Both the position numbers and the translations under genes were made by a program. From NCBI GenBank assembly GCA_012932295.1, contig JAAONU010000001.1, positions 18,786,120 to 18,850,119 of the forward strand: a stretch of 64,000 nucleotides of DNA, read 5' to 3'. The stretch comes from Cyclina sinensis (Eukaryota > Mollusca > Bivalvia > Venerida > Veneridae). This document shows, one piece after another, positions 13,831 to 27,665 of this stretch (positions are counted from its first letter, which is position 1; every line of letters starts with the position of its first letter). The notes beneath the pieces are model-generated. The model saw only the letters and a list, made by a program, of their open reading frames with translations. It searched no databases and was not told where the DNA came from.

Positions 13831-14099
13831 AAATATCATGTTTAATATAATAATTAACATTTTCTTAACATTTGATCCCTTGATACAAATAAAGTGAGTC
13901 AGACCTTGCCCTATGCAGTAACCTCCCCTTCATTCAGGGAAGTAACCGCTGCGTGGTGTAGCAAAATAAGGGGCTTTTTCTGATTCTTTTTAAATTACTT
14001 ATTGAATAATGACCTGAAACACAAGTGTATAACAATTTAGTACACATCTGTGTTTGTATAGATACAACCTCTGACAAACACACCAGGGAATCGATTCTT

Positions 14100-14172
14100 T
14101 GGGTCAGTGGTACGAGTGTTGGCCTAGCAAACTACTTATGATCGAGACGGCATGAGTGCGAACTGCACTCAC
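14100..14172 (+). mobile_element. Degenerate tRNA-like SINE head
   Basis: GTGGTACGAGTGTTGG followed about 40 bases on by GAGTGCGAACTGC resembles box A and box B spacing of the better preserved SINE head at 19985. Box B is damaged and no 3' body could be traced, so this is a weak call. Confidence 0.35.
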
Positions 14173-15576
14173 AGATGGTACATTCAAATAGACTTACAGA
14201 TGTACAGTTATATGAATATTCTGTGCATTAAATTACATGTGCCGGACATGTTCACATCTTCAGAATCTTCTGCGCCAACTTGATGCAGTACATCTATGTT
14301 TTTCTTGTAACTGTTTTGTGCTGGTACGTTTTACTTGAATAAAAGGCAGACTAAAGTACAGATTTGATATTGTACAGTCTTCACTGTAATCAGGTGAGGG
14401 GTAAGCAAAATGAAAAGCAGTTCATATAATGATGTCAATAATTTATGGGTAAAATTTTGACATAGTAATTCTCATACTTATGAGACATGGAGAAAAACCT
14501 TTATTTGGATAACCTGCTATGGTTTTGTGGATTCTAAAATGTAAAGTTAATCTTATCAGTTTCTGAAGTAAAGACTTCAAATCTCAGAAAAGACATACAC
14601 ATAAAAAGGTTACTTAAACAACAATTACGGTACTCCAAGAAAGAGGATTGCAATCAACTCTTCCTAAGCTTACATAAAATGCACTATGACATACCTGTGG
14701 TTTATGCAGGTATTCCATTCATACCTTGTTTGTATTTACTCCACCTAGGCCTTATGCTGCATAAATAATGAGACCTAACATAAAACACTATATATAGACA
14801 CTAGACAGTATATGTAAATACCTAACTTCAAACTTGACAATTTCAGTAATGTGCAGGTTAAACCACCTGTCGATATCGGAAAACCACAAAAACTTTGTCA
14901 AATTGAAGAATTCCATTCATCTTGATTATGTTTACCTCTGAGTCCACAATTACAATTTCAAACAGTGTTATGAGACTTTTCGAGTCTGAAAGAAAAATCA
15001 TGTTTTTTTTTTTACTTTTATTTGGTGAAGTGAATACAAATGTGATTATTTCTATAAATCATATTATTCTGACTAATATTCCTGTGATGCAAAGGATTTT
15101 CTGACCAGTATCAACAATGTCTGTTCTATTTCAATTGTTTTTAAACAATACCATCTGACACAATCCTAACTGTTTTGCAAAAAAATTGTTTTCGATCAAA
15201 GGTTACCATGACGGTCTTTTTGCATCAATCATGCATATCCCTGGAACATAACAACAACTGTATTTATGGTGCAAAGTTGCAAACCATAGTCCAAATAATT
15301 GTACTGGAAAAGTTGAATATCATGCTAATTTTCTGAATGGTCGACTTCCGCCTGGTCGCAATATTGAGACAAGTGCAAACCCCAGAGTATATGTACCTCT
15401 GTGTATTTTAGCTAAACCAGGACATTTCTGCAAACAATTTACTTTTATTCTCCTCTGTACTAAAACAGATAAAAAATAAATGCTTACAATGAAATCATTC
15501 TCCTCAAGCTCAACTAAATTCTTTTCGACATCAAATTACAAACAAAGGAAGTTACTGATTACTGCACATATAACAG

Positions 15577-15612
15577 AGATGATAATGATGATGATGATGA
15601 TGATAATGATGG
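15577..15612. repeat. (GAT)n microsatellite
   Basis: Interrupted run of GAT units, with two GATAAT interruptions. Confidence 0.9.
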
Positions 15613-16072
15613 AAAATGGTATCAGTGTGTCATATTTTATCACACCTCGATTATAAGATAGTGCGAGGAAAAATCATGCAAGAAAAGGCATTAATACACT
15701 ATGTAGTAAATTGATTGATTTTACGTGATGAATGGATATGCATAAATAATTTATGGCCTTCAAGCTGTACTGTACCTATTTTTACTGCATCAATGGCAAG
15801 CCCGTATAAAACAGGTATAAAACGGCTGCTTTCCTCAATGGAGCAGAAAGTTTGTTCAACATGCAATTGATTGATGGATTGATTGACTGCTGCTGTTGAA
15901 AAACCAATCCTATCAGACAATCAGCCTGTAATCTCACTATAAACCACTGAAACTACATTTACTGGAGGAGAAAAAATGCTGTCATGAGATGACTTCATGG
16001 TGAAAATGATGTAACAATCATGAATCTACTGGAACTGTCCAGTTACATTCAGGTTGATAGGTGAGTCTTAGT

Positions 16073-16144
16073 GAGGTTCTGTCTGCTTTTGAGGTTCCGG
16101 CTGCTTTTGAGGTTCTGTCTGCTTTTGAGGTTCTGTCTGCTATT
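16073..16144. repeat. 18-bp tandem repeat, 4 copies
   Basis: GAGGTTCTGTCTGCTTTT starts at 16073, 16091, 16109 and 16127 with one or two substitutions. Because 18 is a multiple of three, both strands give artificial repetitive ORFs here. Confidence 0.9.
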
Positions 16145-17960
16145 GACTAATGGAGCAGACACATTTGCTTTCAGCCCAGGAGTTGCTTTGCTAGGAGAAA
16201 CTTGGGATGTCAAGTCTCTATCATTTCTCAGCACCATAGTGTGTATGATGATGGACCAATAGAACAGACCAGTAACGGGCACTGTTTCCTTGCACATAAT
16301 TAACAGCTTCTGCTGGTACAACTAAAGACAGGAATGAAAAAATAATTCACTGGACAGGTTAACTATAAATGTAGGCCCAGTAAATAGTACAACTCGGGTT
16401 TGTAAGCAAATGCAATGCCCTTGAAAAAAGCAACATTTACAAGTTACGTCTTCCTTTTATAACTGTCAGTCTTCTATACTACAAAACAAGCACTAAATTA
16501 GAAACTTGTAAATCCTTGCAAAAAAAATCAACATTTATTTTGTATGTTATCATGGATCAAATAGATTAACACTTACAGTCCATATAAGATGCATTAATCC
16601 CTGTATTCAAACCAACCTAAAACTACAGCACAAGAAAGGCAAATAAAAACCTGCAAACATGTGTAAGATAGTAAAACCTGTGTCATTTTGCGACTTTATC
16701 ACAAGGTTGTTGACTCAGGTTATCTTTGCCCATTATTTTATTGGTGCTATTTGTTTGATTCAGCAAATTAAATGTTTACCTTTAGATAAACTGATTGCAT
16801 CATATTATATTTTATTATACACTACAGGTTAAGAGTGTAGATTTTTCTGAAATAATTTTCTGAACCATTATGCCTTCTAATGAGGTACAGCTGAAAAAGT
16901 ATTTAAGGACACTGGCTTATAAAACACCTTTACAATTGCTATAAGTTACAAACCACAGACACCTTTACTTAGAACTACAAGGAGATATAAATCTACATTT
17001 TAAAGTTCTGCACCTTACATTTCCCGCCTTTTTTGGCTTGCATCCCACTTCAGAAACACTTTGCAATGTAGTCACACACTTTTATTGTAAAATATTACCA
17101 TCTATAGTACTTTATAATGACAGATTAAGGAAACACGTTTTTTCTCCCCGTTGAAATGATTAAGCATAATTATACAATATATGACTTCTTAACAATATGA
17201 TTAAAGCCATATGTGGACAATCAATATTTATCGTTTCCATTCATTCATACGTATTTCATGGTAGATTTCATAAAAAAGGTATTATAAATTCCAAATCAAT
17301 TAATACGTATATATCACAACTGGTAGAGGACGACAAACCTAATTCTTTCGGATTAATAACAGGAGAGTGAAAAGTAATACATAGGTTTTACCACAGTTAT
17401 CCAATCAATGGGTTTTTGTGGATGCAGTACAATATAAAGTCTGTATGTACAAAACTGAAACTGCTAATACCATGGCCAGTCATTTGTGAAAAGGATAAGG
17501 AAAGAATAAAAATATTTACACAATTCGCTACAATACTTCTCAGACTTTAATCTTTAGACATTTAAATACTTAGAATGACTCAGGTAACAATTAATGACTT
17601 ATGATCATGTGTTTTCACTATTTGTACAAGTTATTTTTTTCTGACCTGAAATACAATATTGTGCAAAATGTATTAAGTCACCACTATAAAGGGAAAAAAA
17701 CAAAAAAACTTTAAATGTACACAAAGTATCTTTACATCTTTATTCTAGGCTACTGCACCAGGCACCTACCCTAACAGACAAGCAAAAGCTAGCCATTTTT
17801 CAAGCCACCAGTACCTTTCTAATAGGCCACAGAAAAGAAAGCCAGCCTTAAGGGGATTCAAACCTTTTGACCTCCTAATCTGAATCACAATAACCACCAG
17901 GCCAAAAAGATTTGTCTTCAAGATTGGTCTTCAGTAACTTTTTTGACATAAACTGGCAAC

Positions 17961-18160
17961 TTAACCCTTATCCTGCATGAACTGAAAGTGATTAGCCTTT
18001 GCCACCAGTATAGAGCCAGGCCAGCCTTCACATCCGTGCAGTCTGACCAGGCTCTATACTGGTGGTAGGTCAATTTTTGTATTTTGATAATGAAATCCCT
18101 TAAACTTTGAATGGACTGTTCCAAATTCAAAGCTGGACAAATCCATTACTAAAATTCAGC
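17961..18160 (+). mobile_element. TTAACCC MITE (piggyBac-like), right end lost
   Basis: Closely matches the complete copy at 31218-31431: TTAACCCTTA at the left, a central fold-back (CCACCAGTATAGAGCC pairing with GGCTCTATACTGGTGG, about 18001-18065), then AATGGACTGTTCCAAATTC and GCTGGACAAATCCATTAC. The terminal GGGTTAA present in the other copy is absent, so this copy is truncated or decayed at its right end. Confidence 0.8.
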
Positions 18161-19861
18161 CTCACAGTACTTGTATATTGCAAAAGAAATATTCATTTTG
18201 TACAACTTCAATGGCATGACAATGTTACAGTTTGCAGATTACATGGTGGAATCATTTGATAGCATCAAGAGCTCCAAACAAAAGTATGAACATCAAAATA
18301 ATTAACTTTTAAGATAAAAGATATTACCAGAAACATTGTTTAGTTCTGTTTAAAGGAACTGTCTGCAACTGCAGCACTGGAAATGATTTTATCCTGTGAA
18401 CAGAGAACAGACTGTATGTAGTTAAAAGAAAAATTTTTGATTCAGTTTGGAGAGTAAAAGTTGTCAGACATTCTTATATTTATTCTGTCTTGACATGAAA
18501 CTAGAGAATCTTTCTGATCAGATATAAAGATTATGACCTGTACTTGTTCATCAAAGGAAAAATACCAAAGTACTCCACCAAAGGTTTTACCAGGTTCAGG
18601 TTTTACCAGAATCAACCTTGTAATAACTGAAATTGACCAGAATTAATCTGTATTTCCATGCTAAATCTTTCAAATTGTTCATAAGCAAAAAATGGAACAT
18701 CACAGAACTCAATTACAGCAGGTGCACTGAATGACTTTATATGACTAAAATGCATAAAACACAAAGAAACACAAGTACCAAACAAATTAATTAAAACTGC
18801 AGCACTTCAGGAAACTGCATTTTTTTTTCCATTTCAGCATTTCCTCATTAGTAATTTATGACCAACATGATATTGTATTTTTGACATGCTAAAACCTTTT
18901 GGTCATTTGAAAGACATGAAATGCTGAGAAAAAAATATTACCTTTTCTGCTGCTCCGATTTAAATCTTTTGTTTTATTCCAAAATTGCTGACAACTTTAT
19001 TACACTGTGTCTAGACCCTTCTTATTAACTGGAGATGAACTGTTCAAATTACTTTGCCTTTGTCACGAAAAACAAGCCCCTTCCTGAAATGATACAGAAA
19101 AATACAGAACAAGGACATCATCATTAAATATGTCCCGTAGATTACTCATTATCTATCGCATGACAATTGTAAGGAAATGCTTTTTTTTTTGTCTAATTAA
19201 GGCAACATCATGGTTGCTTTTTTCATACTGTTTTGTTTTACAGGAAGATATGCTTTCTGCCCTTATAAAAGAAATTGTAGTTTGTTATATCGCTTTAAGG
19301 ACCAGATAAGGAATACATGTACATTGCGACAAATAAAGAGAAGTCTAAAAACAATGTTTAAACTTTACTTAATTTAGCAAATAAATTCAAACTGAATGTA
19401 ATTCAAATGCCTTGGTGTGAGTAAATTTTTCAGTCTTAGTGACTGTATTTACAAACACCACCGTTTACGGGGAAAAAACCCGTAAATAACCAAATACTGA
19501 AGTGGTTTACTAAGTGCAGGAAGTATACAACAGTTTATAATAATAAAATGTTACTGATAAAAAATCCTTCGACAAGAAATAATTAAGAGGCAGCCATCAT
19601 GCAGTGACATACACATGTACGTCAGCGACCTACACATATGTACGTCAAAGGTGAGGCTAAGGAAAAGGATGCAGGATTAGTACCAGGATAATCTTAAAAC
19701 ATAACATCTCACCGATATAATAACGAATATTCTGGTACTAAACAAGCATCCATGGAGCTCTAAGACAGCACTGTGATGCCAACTGTTTATTTCAGAAAAA
19801 GACATATTAAGATCTCTAAATAAAATTAAAGGATAAAATATTTGTAAATGTAGCAAAAGAC
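18161..19861. other. AT-rich non-coding stretch
   Basis: No exon recognised. A small perfect stem (TTTACGGG / CCCGTAAA, about 19462-19486) is the only notable structure. Confidence 0.4.
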
Positions 19862-20195
19862 ATGTGGTCAATGGTTTAAAGGCTGGACCACTAATCTGTG
19901 AATTGTTGGTTCAAATCCCAACACAGATACTTTCCACATTCCATACTTCTGGTGCAAGAGCTCATTTGGACCCAGGAGAAGCAGTGGTCGAGGGGTTAGA
20001 GCACCGTACTCCCGATCCGGAGGTTGCTGGTTCGAATCCCAGCAGAGGTGAGAGTCTCCAGTTACATTCCACATTCCTTACTTTCGGCGCAAGTACAGGT
20101 TTGAACCCAGGAAGCAGAAAGCTGCAAGAACATGCCTGCCTAGTATAGTCAGAACTGACTGTTGGCAGTAATAAGTTGAACTTGAACTTGAGGAA
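19862..20195 (+). mobile_element. Dimeric tRNA-derived SINE
   Basis: Two SINE units lie head to tail. Unit 1 (19862-19980) has a decayed head (GTGGTCAATGGTTTAAAG, then GGTTCAAATCCC). Unit 2 (19981-20195) has a well-kept head with box A-like GTGGTCGAGGGGTTAGAGC and box B GGTTCGAATCCC at tRNA-like spacing. Each head is followed by a related body: CCACATTCC, then a TTTCGGCGCAAG-like word, then GAACCCAGGA. Unit 2 ends in GTTGAACTTGAACTTGAGG. Decayed acceptor-stem pairing and the shared non-tRNA body argue against a functional tRNA. The same family recurs at 61979-62380. Confidence 0.8.
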
Positions 20196-22745
20196 GCTGC
20201 GATCACCAACCATAATTGATTTAGGTCACAAGAACAAATGTTTCCCAATCAATAAAATTAAAGCAAGAATAAAGAACTGAAACAATTTTTAATTATCTCA
20301 AACTTGAATTCACGCACGTTTTAAAAAAGACATGCCATAGTTCAAAGTCTTTCATCATCATTAACCAATCAAACACTTAAGGGTTTTGATGCGCTGTGCT
20401 AATATGTTTTTTATGACCTTCACAACACAAGTGCTTCACTATTTAAAAAAAATAAATGAGGAAAACTTCAATTATCAACAGCCAAGGTCAAGCACAGGAT
20501 GCAGGAAATAGTCAATTTCAAAACAAATACCAAATGTAATCACTGTATTGATTGAAACAAAAAATACACCATTTTTACTGTACTTCTTAAATACGGTAGA
20601 CAATTTTATCAATGAAATAAAACACAATTATAATGACCTATATTGCACAATGTAGAAGAACGTAGTGTTATTTTGAAGAAAAAAATATTGTTAGAGTAAA
20701 GATTTGCAGTAAAGATGACTTTAATTATTGCAAAACCATTTTAATGCCAGCATCTAAAAAAAGAAAAGAAAAAAAGAAAGTGCAAGATTTACAACTAAAA
20801 CTTAGGTCATTATTAAGACCGATTCTTCGTTACGACCGACTTTTTGACTGGTAATATTAGCGGAACATTACTGACTGCTAGCTATTTGATTTTGATATGT
20901 TTTTTGCAAAGAATTTATGTATAAACAGAAAAAAAATAAAGGTTTCATTCTCAAAAAAGTGTTGTGTTTTAAACATCTTAACAAAATAACTTTGATAAAG
21001 TGATTTTTACCTTGTCATGATATATCCTTATTGAACTATTTTACAACACATCGTTTAATACACTAAGTATAAATTTCATGTAAAATTCTAAAATAAAGTA
21101 GATGTAGGTGCAGTGCAACAAGAATGTATTAAAATTGTGTATGTTTACAAAATACCTGAGGCTGAAGATAAATTACGTACATCACTGGGTCTCACGCCCA
21201 CAAACAATACTGAGTAACAGTTTCATTTGAAGGCCCACCTGTGGGTCAGGTTCATCTAAATCTATAATGTCCACTTATGTTACATATCATTCTATTAATC
21301 TTGACATATCAGGGGGAAATCTTTTACCTGTAACAAGCTGATGACCTCTCTGGTAAATGATGTGGTCACCCAGATCTTTTTTCTTTATCTTATTTTTTTT
21401 TTAATTTTTGAACATAAATAATGCTTTACAAAGATGAGATCTAAAATTCTAGGTCTGTCCAAACAGAATTTGTATTATTTTGAAGTTTTACATTTTGTGT
21501 TCGAGCCTGAGATGAGTTTGATGTATATGCTCTGGGGACGGTTGCAATTTTAAGAATTAACAAATACAGAGGCTCGACTGATGTACTTAAGTACTTAGCT
21601 CCTTTTTTACTCAACAACATATGCCAGTTATGTCACTGAAATCAATTATTAATTTAATTTTCAAGCTAGAAAAAAAGCATATACTTCAATACTCAGGACA
21701 TTCAAGTACCCTTACATACTCAGGTACTTTAAATTCATGTACGTACCAGTATTTCATGAGTTAAGTGAAAATCTCATATTCAGGGTGAGCTAAATCAATT
21801 TTTTCTTTACGTATGGTCTTCACCTAATTTATATTTTCAGACACTAGCCAATTGGTGGACCCTCCCTTACTACCTTTGTACATATAAAAAAAAGAACTAA
21901 GCAATCCTAAAAAAATACCCTGTTCTTGCCTGCAAATTAATGAAACAAAACATCAGGTATAGTTTGTACTAATTTTGTTTATAGATTCATTGGTATTATA
22001 TCTATAACCAGTATCACAGAAACTAATGGCTGCTTATTGCCCAGAGATAATTTGTCAAAACAGATATATTAAAAGGGTCTTAAGGTCTAATTCATCTTTA
22101 ATTATCATTTAGATGTACTTAAGCAAAGGCAAAACTACAATCTATCTATGGTGGAAGATAGTATCTGTTTAAGTATTCCCTGTGGGTGAACTTTTCAAAA
22201 TATTTTAGCAGTCAGACAGTACATGAAATAACATTATGTGATTTTGTCTATACCATACAATTTGACAAAACTTATGATTTATAATCTAAGATTTATAATC
22301 TACTGTACACCAAATATGCATTACAGAAAAAAATAAAGATTTCTTTCAAAAAAGGTCACAGTCACTTAAGGTACACTAAAACCTAGACAACCTAAACACA
22401 GATTTAGTATAAATATATATATATATGAAATGTTACCCAATTTGCTGAAACCTATAGTATAATTGGTAACATTGAATCCTGAGTGTAGCCAAACTAGATA
22501 AGTTAAAACAGACATCTATAAATTTAGTTTAACATTTGCAAAAATTCTGCCAACTGCTGAACCTGATATTCCATATTTGTTACAGCCTGTACAAACAAAT
22601 ATTCAAACCATTAAGAAGATCAAAGAATTGTAATACAAAATACTTTATAATTTTTTTCAGATATTTATCATTAGAACTCTCCATCTACGTCAACAACTTT
22701 TCCTAAAACCCCATTGTCTTTGGCAATGTCCTCACTATTCCCTCT
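20196..22745. other. AT-rich non-coding stretch
   Basis: No gene or recognisable repeat family. A short (TA)n tract lies near 22412. Confidence 0.4.
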
Positions 22746-24395
22746 ATAAGTAAAAAAAGAACAACTTTCTCACTGTTAATAACTCTGAAAGAGAAAAAAA
22801 TATACCAACTTTCTCACTGTTAATACCTCTGAAAGAAAAAAAATATACCAACTTTCTCACTGTTAATACCTCTGAAAGAAAAAATATACCAACTTTCTCA
22901 CTGTTAATACCTCTGAAAGAAAAAATATACCAACTTTCTCACTGTTAATACCTCTGAAAGAAAAAAAATATACCAACTTTCTCACTGTTAATACCTCTGA
23001 AAGAAAAAATATACCAACTTTCTCACAGTTAATACCTCTGAAAGAAAAAATATACCACTTTCTCACTGTTAATACCTCTGAAAGAAAAAATATACAAACT
23101 TTCTCACTGTTAATACCTCTGAAAGAAAAAAAATATACCAACTTTCTCACTGTTAATACCTCTTAAAGAAAAAATATACCAACTTTCTCACTATTCCCCG
23201 TGTAAGGAAATACTAACTTTCTAAATATTCTCTCTGTAAGGAAATGCCAACTTTTTCACTACTCCTACCAACTTTCTCCCTATTTTCCCTTCAGGGAAAT
23301 ACCAACTTTCTTACTATTCCTACCAGCTTTAAACACCAACATTCTCACTATTCCACCTGTGAGGAACCACCAACATTCTCACTACTCCACCTCTAAGGAA
23401 ATACCAACAGTCTCACTACTCCTCTCTAAGGAAACACCAACATTCTCACCATTCCACCTGTAAGGAAACACCAAAACTCTCACTATTCCACCTCTAAGGA
23501 AATACCAACATTCTCACTATTCCACCTGTAAGGAAACACCGACATTCTCACTATTCCACCTGTAAGGAAACACCGACATTCTCACTATTCCACCTGTAAA
23601 GAAACACCAAAACTCTCACTATTCCACCTCTAAGGAAATACCAACATTCTCACTATTCCACCTGTAAGGAAACACCGACATTCTCACTATTCCACCTGTA
23701 AGGAAACACCGACATTCTCACTATTCCACCTGTAAGGAAACACCGACATTCTCACTATTCCACCTGTAAGGAAACACCAAAACTCTCACTATTCCACCTC
23801 TAAGGAAATACCAACATTCTCACTATTCCACCTGTAAGGAAACACCAACATTCTCACTATTCCACTTGTAAGGAAACACCAACACTCTCACTATTCCTCT
23901 GTAAGGAAATACCAACATTCTCACTATTCCATCTGTAAGGGAATACCAACATACTTGCTATTCCTTTATAAGGAAATACCAACATTCTCACTATTCCACC
24001 TGTAAGAAAACACCAACTTACTTGCTATTCCTCTCTAAGGAAATACCAACATTCTCACTATTCCACCTGTAAGGAAATACCAACATTCTCACTATTCCTC
24101 TGTAAGAAAATACCAACATTCTCACTATTCCACCTGTAAGGAAATACCAACATTATGACCCATTCTGTAAGGAAACTCCCACCACTTTTCTCACCAACAT
24201 TCTGACTCCTTCTGCAGGGAAATACCAACTTTCTCACTATTCCACCTGTAAGGAAATACCAACATTCTCGCTAACTTTCCCCCTACCCTGCCCGTAAGGA
24301 AATACCAACATTCTGATAAGGAAATACCAACTTTCTCAGTATCTTTCTCACTATTCCCTCTGTAAGAAAATACCAACTTGCTCATAACAGCTGTC
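22746..24395. repeat. Two-part minisatellite: ~41-bp then 34-bp units
   Basis: The left block (about 22760-23190) repeats a 40-43-bp unit, TACCAACTTTCTCACTG then TTAATACCTCTGAAAG plus an A-rich run of varying length, about eleven times. The right block (about 23200-24390) repeats a 34-bp unit, CCAACATTCTCACTATTCC then ACCTGTAAGGAAACA, more than twenty times, with CTCTAAGG / CTGTAAGG variants arranged in a higher-order pattern. Both share the CCAAC.TTCTCACT core, so one probably arose from the other. The minus-strand ORFs inside are repeat readings. Confidence 0.95.
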
Positions 24396-26860
24396 AGGTC
24401 AAATGTGGGGCTCAAACAATCTTCTCTGAATCAGTGTAAGGTCACAGTGTAACCACTGACAATATATTAGCCTCCTGTATCACATTACCACAGATGAATA
24501 GAAAAAGCTGATGTATAAATGTGTTTGTTCAAGTTACACCAGTTTCAAGTTAAATCTAAAAAAAAAACAAGTATAAAAACTTACTTCCTACTTTACTAAG
24601 GGCTGCCTCTCATATGATTTGTAGTTACATACCTAACATATTTATGTAAATAATTGCAAAAGAAAACATGACAGACAAATATAGGTAACATTATATATAA
24701 CTGAATCCTCCTTTCAAGAATGATTTATTTTATTTATAACACTTACTCAAGTATTGAAGTTGTCAAATATTTTGGCTTTGTGTCACTTGTCCACAATTAT
24801 AGGGCAATTTTTTTTTCTTGATTAAAACTGGCAATCAATTAAGAACAAAAGAAGGGATGATTTCATAATGATTTTAATACTGATTAATTGTGCAATGTTA
24901 CTTCTTTTTCTCTTGGGTGATTGCAAATACTGCCAAATTCTATTATTACAACGATTATTATCAAATTTTATTACTAATCTGGCAATATTGCATTTCAGTA
25001 TGACACACAATGTTAATATATTTTAAGATTTCTATCCAAAACTGGTGGTAACTTTTAGTAGGCACCTCAAAACGCCAGACAAACAGCTTTAAAATGCCGT
25101 CCAGCAGCAACAAATCACGTCTAAAGATTACTTGTATTTTTACAACCTATAAATAATAGTTCTCATTAACAAAAATGTTACGCCTATTTTGCGCAGACAA
25201 AACAGAACTGATAAGACAGCCTGTAAACACAGATGAGAAAATTTCTCGAAAGCTTAAGTAACATAATGGAATCCAGCCAAAAGAAACACTTTTCTGGACA
25301 AAATGTTCCAGTTACAATACTCAACCTCACTGACATATTCCTAGACTGCTATGACAATCTTTTCTTTATTCCCAGGATTACAGCTGATTTCAGTACAGTA
25401 CATTAAAATCTTCAAGCACTTTAATAGCTATATCTTGTAGTTTTGTGCAGATTTAATGGATGATCAGTAATTGTGCAAGATTATATACAAGACAATCAGT
25501 TTAATCATGAAATTATACATCTGTATTTGTATACCAACAAAACTCTGAGAACCTTATATCTATAGCCGTTTTGCCTTATTTTCTACAGCCTGTATACATG
25601 TACCATAATTATTATCACGTGCGTAAGTAATGTTTTTACATGACAGACGTTAAAATATCAAATTACAGGAATGTTAATTTAAAGTGGGCCATTATTAAGT
25701 AATGTGTTTGGACAACAACAGGAAACTATCAGACATCCATGCCAATAGCACAACCATCACACGATTTAATCCAATGTTTATAATGTACATGTATGCCCAC
25801 CTGTGAATTAACTTCCAACTTTTGTACCACTTTCCCACCTTCCGTCCCAGATATTAAAAAAAAACTAAATGCACATTAAAGAAATAAAATGTAATCCTTT
25901 AAAACTAATATCCAACCTTGATAGAAAAAAACATGTCAACATCCATGTAAACACTAAACTTAACCTACTTGCCAAATTACCTTCACAGGTACACTTCTTC
26001 ACGCCCTTTGATTCAGGCGTTGAACTAGCAGTATTCCATCACGAGTGGCTTCCCTTATATTGTCGGCTTAAAAATAAAAAAAAGATTTTCAGCAGAAATA
26101 GATACGCATATCATTTCATTTTCTTTTTGGTGATAACGTGCATCATAAATTCAGAACTTAACATGCAGAATGTTTTAATTAATCATGTCTTGATAAATAC
26201 ATGTACTTACAAAAATAAGTTGATTCTCCGCATAATCAGAGATAAGCAGCTCCTATTTACTCCATTGAAATAGCGCACATGCCTCTCAAAACGTGAAAAA
26301 ATTAGGCATTTTGTAGCAATTAAAACTCAATGGCTATTTGTTCGACTCTTTTAAGGTATACATCATTTGAAAGCTTAAACAGTCGTCTATAGCTGCAAGT
26401 TAAAATATTGGCAACTTTCTAGCCCTTTAATTCAATATAACTTGGCAGAATATACCCACTATCCCAGTTTTTCACCATCTTTATAGTTTTGTGAAAAATG
26501 ATTAAGTTGCAGTTCTCTTTAACACATGATGCATCATTTATTTTTACCAGGACTAAAATTATTTTACCTGCAGCAATAGACAAATGACTAGGCTTTCAGA
26601 AAATGTATATTTTTTTTCAATCTGGCAACAAGTTATACTTGCTACAAGACACTGTCTTAGCAGGCACGCGTGAGACCTAAACTAGCTAGGATGTTGCCTA
26701 TCTCTGGCATAATCACATAAAAACAAATGTACCTACCACTTTACAAATTCCATTTAAGTTTTTTTTTCTGAAAAATGTTGGAACAGAGAGGTCGGTAGGG
26801 AAAAATCACAAATAATGGCAATAGTTGGTGTGTCAAAACTGCCAGACATCTCCTCCTCAT
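24396..26860. other. AT-rich non-coding stretch
   Basis: No gene supported. The 134-codon plus ORF at 25869-26273 has no splice context, a lysine/asparagine-rich AT-driven composition and no family resemblance, so I do not call it. Confidence 0.45.
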
Positions 26861-27665
26861 GGTATATGAGGAATGCCCATGGCGGACGGGCGGGTTGACT
26901 GGCTAGGATTTTAGTATTACTTGATACAAATGTTCACCATTATTAGACATAGTGTCGTGCGCATGAACCAGGTCTTTAGGTCAAAGATCAATATCACTCT
27001 TAGAGGTCAGATGAAAACGCTTGTCCAGAGGAAAACTTCCACATGCTTTGAGGTATTTTAATATCACTTGGCACAAATGTTCACCATTGTGTAGTGAAGT
27101 GTCGCATGCAAAATTCAGGTCCGTGTGTCCAAGGTCAAGGTCACACATCTAGGTCAAAGGTCAGATAAAAGTATGAAAATGTGTGCACGGACCATTAATT
27201 TTAATCATCATGAATTTAGCGATTCTATTACATATGTTCTCACCATCATGCCACTGAGCATTATATTCATAATCCTGTTCCATGTATGCAAGGTCAAGGT
27301 CATTGAAATGATGAAATGTCCAGATTTTGTCCGTAGGATATCTTCTACATACATGTACAGATTTTAGCATTACCAGATACAAATGTTCAGCATTATGATA
27401 TGTAGTGTCGTGCGCAAAAACCAGGTCCTAGGTCAAAGGTCAAGGTCAAACTTAGAGGTCAGATGAAAACGCTTGTTCGGAGCAATACGTCTGCATGCAT
27501 TGAGGTATTTTTATATAACTTGGCACAAATGTTCACCATTGTGAGGCGGAGTGTCGCGCGAAAAATTCAGGTCACTGTGGCCAAGGTCAAGGTTACACAT
27601 AGAGGTCAAAGGTCAGATAAAAGTACGTACTCCAGTCTAAAACAAGAATAAATGTCCACGTGTAT
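26861..27665 (+). mobile_element. AGGTCAAGGTCA-rich dispersed repeat
   Basis: A ~150-bp module recurs (near 26925, 27073, 27378 and 27526). It has ACTTGGCACAAATGTTCACC, then GTGTCG.GCGCAAAA, CAGGTC, CAAGGTCAAGGTCACAC and TAGAGGTCAAAGGTCAGAT. It is the opposite-strand relative of the 981-2633 element. No ORF of its own; the short ORFs read the module. Confidence 0.75.

Larger units (their letters stand above)
14173..17960. other. AT-rich non-coding stretch with two small tandem repeats
   Basis: No gene supported. It contains a GAT trinucleotide microsatellite (15577-15612) and an 18-bp repeat (16073-16144), listed separately. Confidence 0.45.

Noticed and set aside
19985..20057. Possible tRNA gene with good box A and box B
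   Set aside because: Arms do not pair well and the sequence continues into a SINE body that recurs at 62305; tRNA-derived SINE instead.
22746..24395. CRISPR-like alternation of repeats
   Set aside because: Units are contiguous with no unique spacers, and the window is eukaryotic; it is a minisatellite.
25869..26273. 134-codon plus-strand ORF
   Set aside because: No splice context, AT-driven composition, no domain or motif.
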